Shown here one piece after another: positions 5,478 to 7,500 of a stretch of 7,500 bases of DNA; the stretch's first letter is position 1; each line of letters opens with the position of its first letter. The stretch is from assembly GCA_013001365.1 (NCBI GenBank), contig JABDMQ010000244.1, positions 1 through 7,500 of the forward strand, given 5' to 3'. The stretch is from Flavobacteriaceae bacterium. Its GTDB lineage: Bacteria; Bacteroidota; Bacteroidia; Flavobacteriales; Flavobacteriaceae. The notes beneath the pieces were generated by a model that saw nothing but the letters and a program-made list of their open reading frames with translations, made no database searches and was not told where the DNA came from. Made by a program: the position numbers and the translations under genes.

Positions 5478-6686
5478 TCAATTTAGGGCTTGATATTCTT
5501 TTAGTATTTCTTTCCAAATAGATCGTCTTTCATATCTATCCTTTATCATTTGCCTATTGTTATCAGAATCAAAAAGTTTATCGTTTCGTGAGCAATTATA
5601 GATCTTCATCATCGCATCCTTAAGACCTTTAGCATTCATTGGAGGGACAATCAAGCCATTTTCATCTTCTATCACGATTTCATTACATCCATTAATATCA
5701 GTTACAATACTTGGCAGCCCCATTGCTCCAGACTGCATGACAACATTCGGGAATCCCTCTCTATAACTAGGAAAAGTAAGTACATCTGAAATATGAAAAT
5801 AAGGACGAACATCATTTTTCCAACCAACGAATTTAATATTCGGATGGGTATTAATAGTTTCTTCGGTCTCAGGAAGCAAAGGGTCAAGGTCTTTTTCATA
5901 GGGTCCAACTAAAACAAGTTTGGCTTTTTTATGTACATCATTAAGCTCTTTAAATACTTGAATGAGCTCGTTGATTCCTTTGTCTTTCACCAATCTTCCT
6001 ACGAATAAATAAACAAAGTCATCATCGTCTATGCCTAATGATTTCCTTAATTCGTTCCTATCCTCCTTACTATATTTTCCAGGGTCAAAATGGCTTGTGT
6101 CAATACCATTGGAACTGCCTTTTCCAATTACCTTGAGTTTAGACTCTTTTGTATAACCTTCTTCCAAAATGATATCTTTCAGACCAAATGAATTTGGATA
6201 GATCATGGTCGCACATTTGTATGTGATCTTTTCAACTACATCCAATAATAATCGCCTAGGACCAGTTGCAACTAATAATGGCATGCCGGCTATGGTATGT
6301 AGTCGATGAGGAACGCGAGCTAAAAATGCTGCAAGCATTCCTAAGGTTCCTGCCTTTGGCGTATGAGAATGAACAATGAAAGGCTTCTCCTTTTTAAAAA
6401 TCCTGTACAATTGCCAAACTGATATCAAATCCTTAATTGGTGTTATCTTTCGAGTCAATTCTACTGGTATCACCCTAATTCCTTCTCGAATTCTTGCTTG
6501 TTCAAGTGTATGGTCTGAAGGAATTTCTTCAATGCCGTCTTTTTTGCCAACTTCGCTTGTGCTATGGTCAATCCCTGAAGACGAAATCCCTATTATTTCG
6601 TAATGATCGGTCATGAATTTTAGTTGACCTTTTAATAAACCCATCGCCTTAGGAACGGTAGTAATCCTTACAATTTTCTTTTTCAT
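5478..6686 (-). CDS. Family 4 glycosyltransferase, PglA-like
   Basis: A 402-residue GT-B fold glycosyltransferase that should add a sugar from an NDP-sugar, with retention, to a lipid-linked precursor at the inner membrane face. The N-terminal acceptor domain includes HSHTPKAGTLGMLAAFLA (residues 106-123) and RLHTIAGMPL (128-137). The donor domain starts near GKGSSNGIDTSHFDP (188-202), then LFVGRLVKDKGI (227-238), and has the donor-binding loop YREGFPNVVMQSGAMGLP (308-325) followed by TDINGCNEIV (329-338). The classical EX7E motif reads Glu310-X7-Gln318; I recall Gln at this place in related Bacteroidota enzymes, so activity is not excluded. Residues about 40-66 look like an acidic insertion relative to usual relatives. 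The ATG at 6686 has no Shine-Dalgarno but an A-rich leader. A terminator upstream and a candidate promoter suggest it is the first gene of the glycan operon. Confidence 0.93.
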   Translation of the reverse strand: MKKKIVRITTVPKAMGLLKGQLKFMTDHYEIIGISSSGIDHSTSEVGKKDGIEEIPSDHTLEQARIREGIRVIPVELTRKITPIKDLISVWQLYRIFKKEKPFIVHSHTPKAGTLGMLAAFLARVPHRLHTIAGMPLLVATGPRRLLLDVVEKITYKCATMIYPNSFGLKDIILEEGYTKESKLKVIGKGSSNGIDTSHFDPGKYSKEDRNELRKSLGIDDDDFVYLFVGRLVKDKGINELIQVFKELNDVHKKAKLVLVGPYEKDLDPLLPETEETINTHPNIKFVGWKNDVRPYFHISDVLTFPSYREGFPNVVMQSGAMGLPSIVTDINGCNEIVIEDENGLIVPPMNAKGLKDAMMKIYNCSRNDKLFDSDNNRQMIKDRYERRSIWKEILKEYQALN

Positions 6687-6729
6687 TGAATTTTCTGAAG
6701 TGATGTTTAACGCTCTTGTAAATCACGAA

Positions 6730-6737
6730 CAAATCTA
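6730..6737 (-). promoter_or_regulatory. Candidate Bacteroidota -7 promoter element (TAGATTTG)
   Basis: On the minus strand TAGATTTG matches TAnnTTTG, the -7 element of the Bacteroidota primary sigma factor, placed about 43 bases before the glycosyltransferase ATG. The expected TTTG at -33 is poor: the nearest match is TTGG (6764-6761), with a 23-bp spacer rather than 19-21. A promoter is needed here because a terminator closes the upstream gene at 6800, which favours the call. Confidence 0.4.
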
Positions 6738-6799
6738 AATATTTTTGTGATTATGATGGACCAATAAACAATTGAATATTTAAAAACACAAAAGCAAAC

Positions 6800-6843
6800 A
6801 AAAAGCACTGCTATACAGGTTGTGACCTACATAACAATACCTT
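6800..6843 (-). terminator. Intrinsic terminator of the prohibitin-like gene
   Basis: In minus-strand RNA positions 6843-6825 pair with 6820-6802 without interruption: 19 base pairs (four G-C, nine A-U, six G-U) closing a CACA tetraloop (6824-6821). The 3' arm runs straight into UUUUU (6804-6800), then GUUUGCUUUUG. It starts 21 bases after the prohibitin TAA. Because six pairs are wobble, plus-strand RNA would have A-C mismatches at those places, so the structure works only in the direction of the genes. This separates the prohibitin gene from the glycan cluster. Confidence 0.85.
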
Positions 6844-6864
6844 ATGTTTTTGAAAATAAAAAAT

Positions 6865-7500
6865 TTAGTTATTCCCCAATATCAGAGGCAATCCTGAATC
6901 TCCCGCACCTACTATAACGACTTTACTGTTCGGTGATTCCGATAACTTAAGGGTTGCTTCAATACCCTTGTCTTGTAATATCTTATCTGTTAAAGACGCA
7001 CTCAAGATTCTATTTGCATCTGCTTTACCTTGCGCTTCTATAATCACTTTTTCGGCCTCTTTTGCTGCCGTAACCAACCTGAATTCATACTCCAAAGACT
7101 CCTGTTCCTGTTTCAATTTACGCTCGATCGCTTCTTTGATCGTAGGTGGCAATGTAACATCCCTGACCAGGACTTCATTGAGTTGAACATATTGCTTTGT
7201 CAAGATATTCTTGGTTTCCTCAAAAATCTCAACTTGAATCGCATCACGCTTAGTAGAGTACAATTCGTCTGGGAGGTATCGCCCTACAACACTACGAGCT
7301 GCACTGCGAATAGCTGGTTGAATTACCCGTTGCAGGTAATTTTCCCCCAAAGACTGATGCAAATTTCCTAAATCATCATAAACCGGCTCGTACCAGGCTG
7401 AAGCATCAATCTGTATTTCTAGTCCATTTTTGGACAAGACTTTCATCTTTTCGAACAATTCTTGCTGACGAACCTCATATACATATACCTTATTCCAAGG
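6865..7500 (-). CDS. Prohibitin-family (SPFH/Band 7) protein, C-terminal 211 residues
   Basis: The reading frame is open to the right edge, so the N-terminus is outside the window; the first visible residues are PWNKVYVYEVRQQE. Prohibitin-like SPFH proteins are membrane-anchored scaffolds that form large rings and often associate with FtsH-type proteases; the anchor would lie upstream. Visible SPFH features are SKNGLEIQIDASAWYEPV, IQPAIRSAARSVVGRY and VLVRDVTLPPTIKEAIE. After these comes a charged helical, probably coiled-coil stretch from KLKQEQESLEYEFR through AAKEAEKVIIEAQGKADANR, and the tail KVVIVGAGDSGLPLILGNN, with a hydrophobic end typical of bacterial prohibitins. It is followed by its own terminator, so it is probably not co-transcribed with the glycan genes and is likely a housekeeping gene flanking the cluster. 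Confidence 0.92.
   Translation of the reverse strand, partial: PWNKVYVYEVRQQELFEKMKVLSKNGLEIQIDASAWYEPVYDDLGNLHQSLGENYLQRVIQPAIRSAARSVVGRYLPDELYSTKRDAIQVEIFEETKNILTKQYVQLNEVLVRDVTLPPTIKEAIERKLKQEQESLEYEFRLVTAAKEAEKVIIEAQGKADANRILSASLTDKILQDKGIEATLKLSESPNSKVVIVGAGDSGLPLILGNN

Noticed and set aside
6700..6726. GTGAT-N17-ATCAC inverted repeat between the candidate promoter and the GT4 start
   Set aside because: The 5-bp arms with a long spacer do not match a CRP-type site (TGTGA-N6-TCACA), and the hairpin would be weak.
7030..7371. A 113-codon plus-strand reading frame over the prohibitin-like gene
   Set aside because: It is antisense to a well-supported SPFH gene and its translation has no family resemblance.
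6865..7458. A TTG at 7458 as the start of the prohibitin-like gene
   Set aside because: The same frame stays open to 7500 and encodes typical prohibitin residues (PWNKVYVYEVRQQE), so the gene is cut by the window edge and does not start at TTG.

Overview
The window is about two-thirds A+T, and every gene I can support lies on the minus strand. Gene families, AT-rich leaders, mostly absent Shine-Dalgarno sites and one TAnnTTTG-type promoter element suggest a Bacteroidota bacterium (flavobacterial or cytophagal). This placement is inferred from style and families, not from a marker gene. No rRNA, tRNA, CRISPR array, insertion sequence or integrase is visible.

Layout in the direction of transcription (right to left). 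At 7500-6865 is the 3' part of a prohibitin/SPFH membrane-scaffold gene. It ends in a strong intrinsic terminator (6843-6800) whose stem forms only in minus-strand RNA. A surface-glycan biosynthesis cluster then begins behind a candidate promoter (6737-6730): a family 4 glycosyltransferase (6686-5478); a 343-bp gene-free region with a perfect FNR-type box and several inverted repeats; a YdhS-like FAD/NAD(P)-binding protein of unknown substrate (5134-3578); a PglC-like phosphoglycosyl transferase (3534-2917); a FemAB/GNAT-fold acyl- or aminoacyltransferase (2824-1799); a small GIY-YIG-like protein (1745-1395); a galactokinase-like GHMP sugar kinase (1308-208); and, overlapping it by ATGA, the start of a sugar-nucleotidyltransferase (211 to beyond position 1).

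How the genes may work together (inference): the kinase and nucleotidyltransferase make a nucleotide sugar by a salvage route, sugar to sugar-1-phosphate to NDP-sugar. The PglC-like enzyme puts the first sugar phosphate on undecaprenyl phosphate. The GT4 enzyme, related to PglA-type transferases, adds the next sugar. The FemAB-like protein may decorate the glycan or its precursor with an acyl or aminoacyl group. The flavoprotein and the GIY-YIG-like protein do not fit standard roles and are the most open questions.

The least expected signals are in non-coding DNA: the wobble-rich terminator, the FNR-type box with two further half-sites ahead of the flavoprotein gene, and a 13-bp imperfect hairpin placed just upstream of the Shine-Dalgarno of the sugar kinase.
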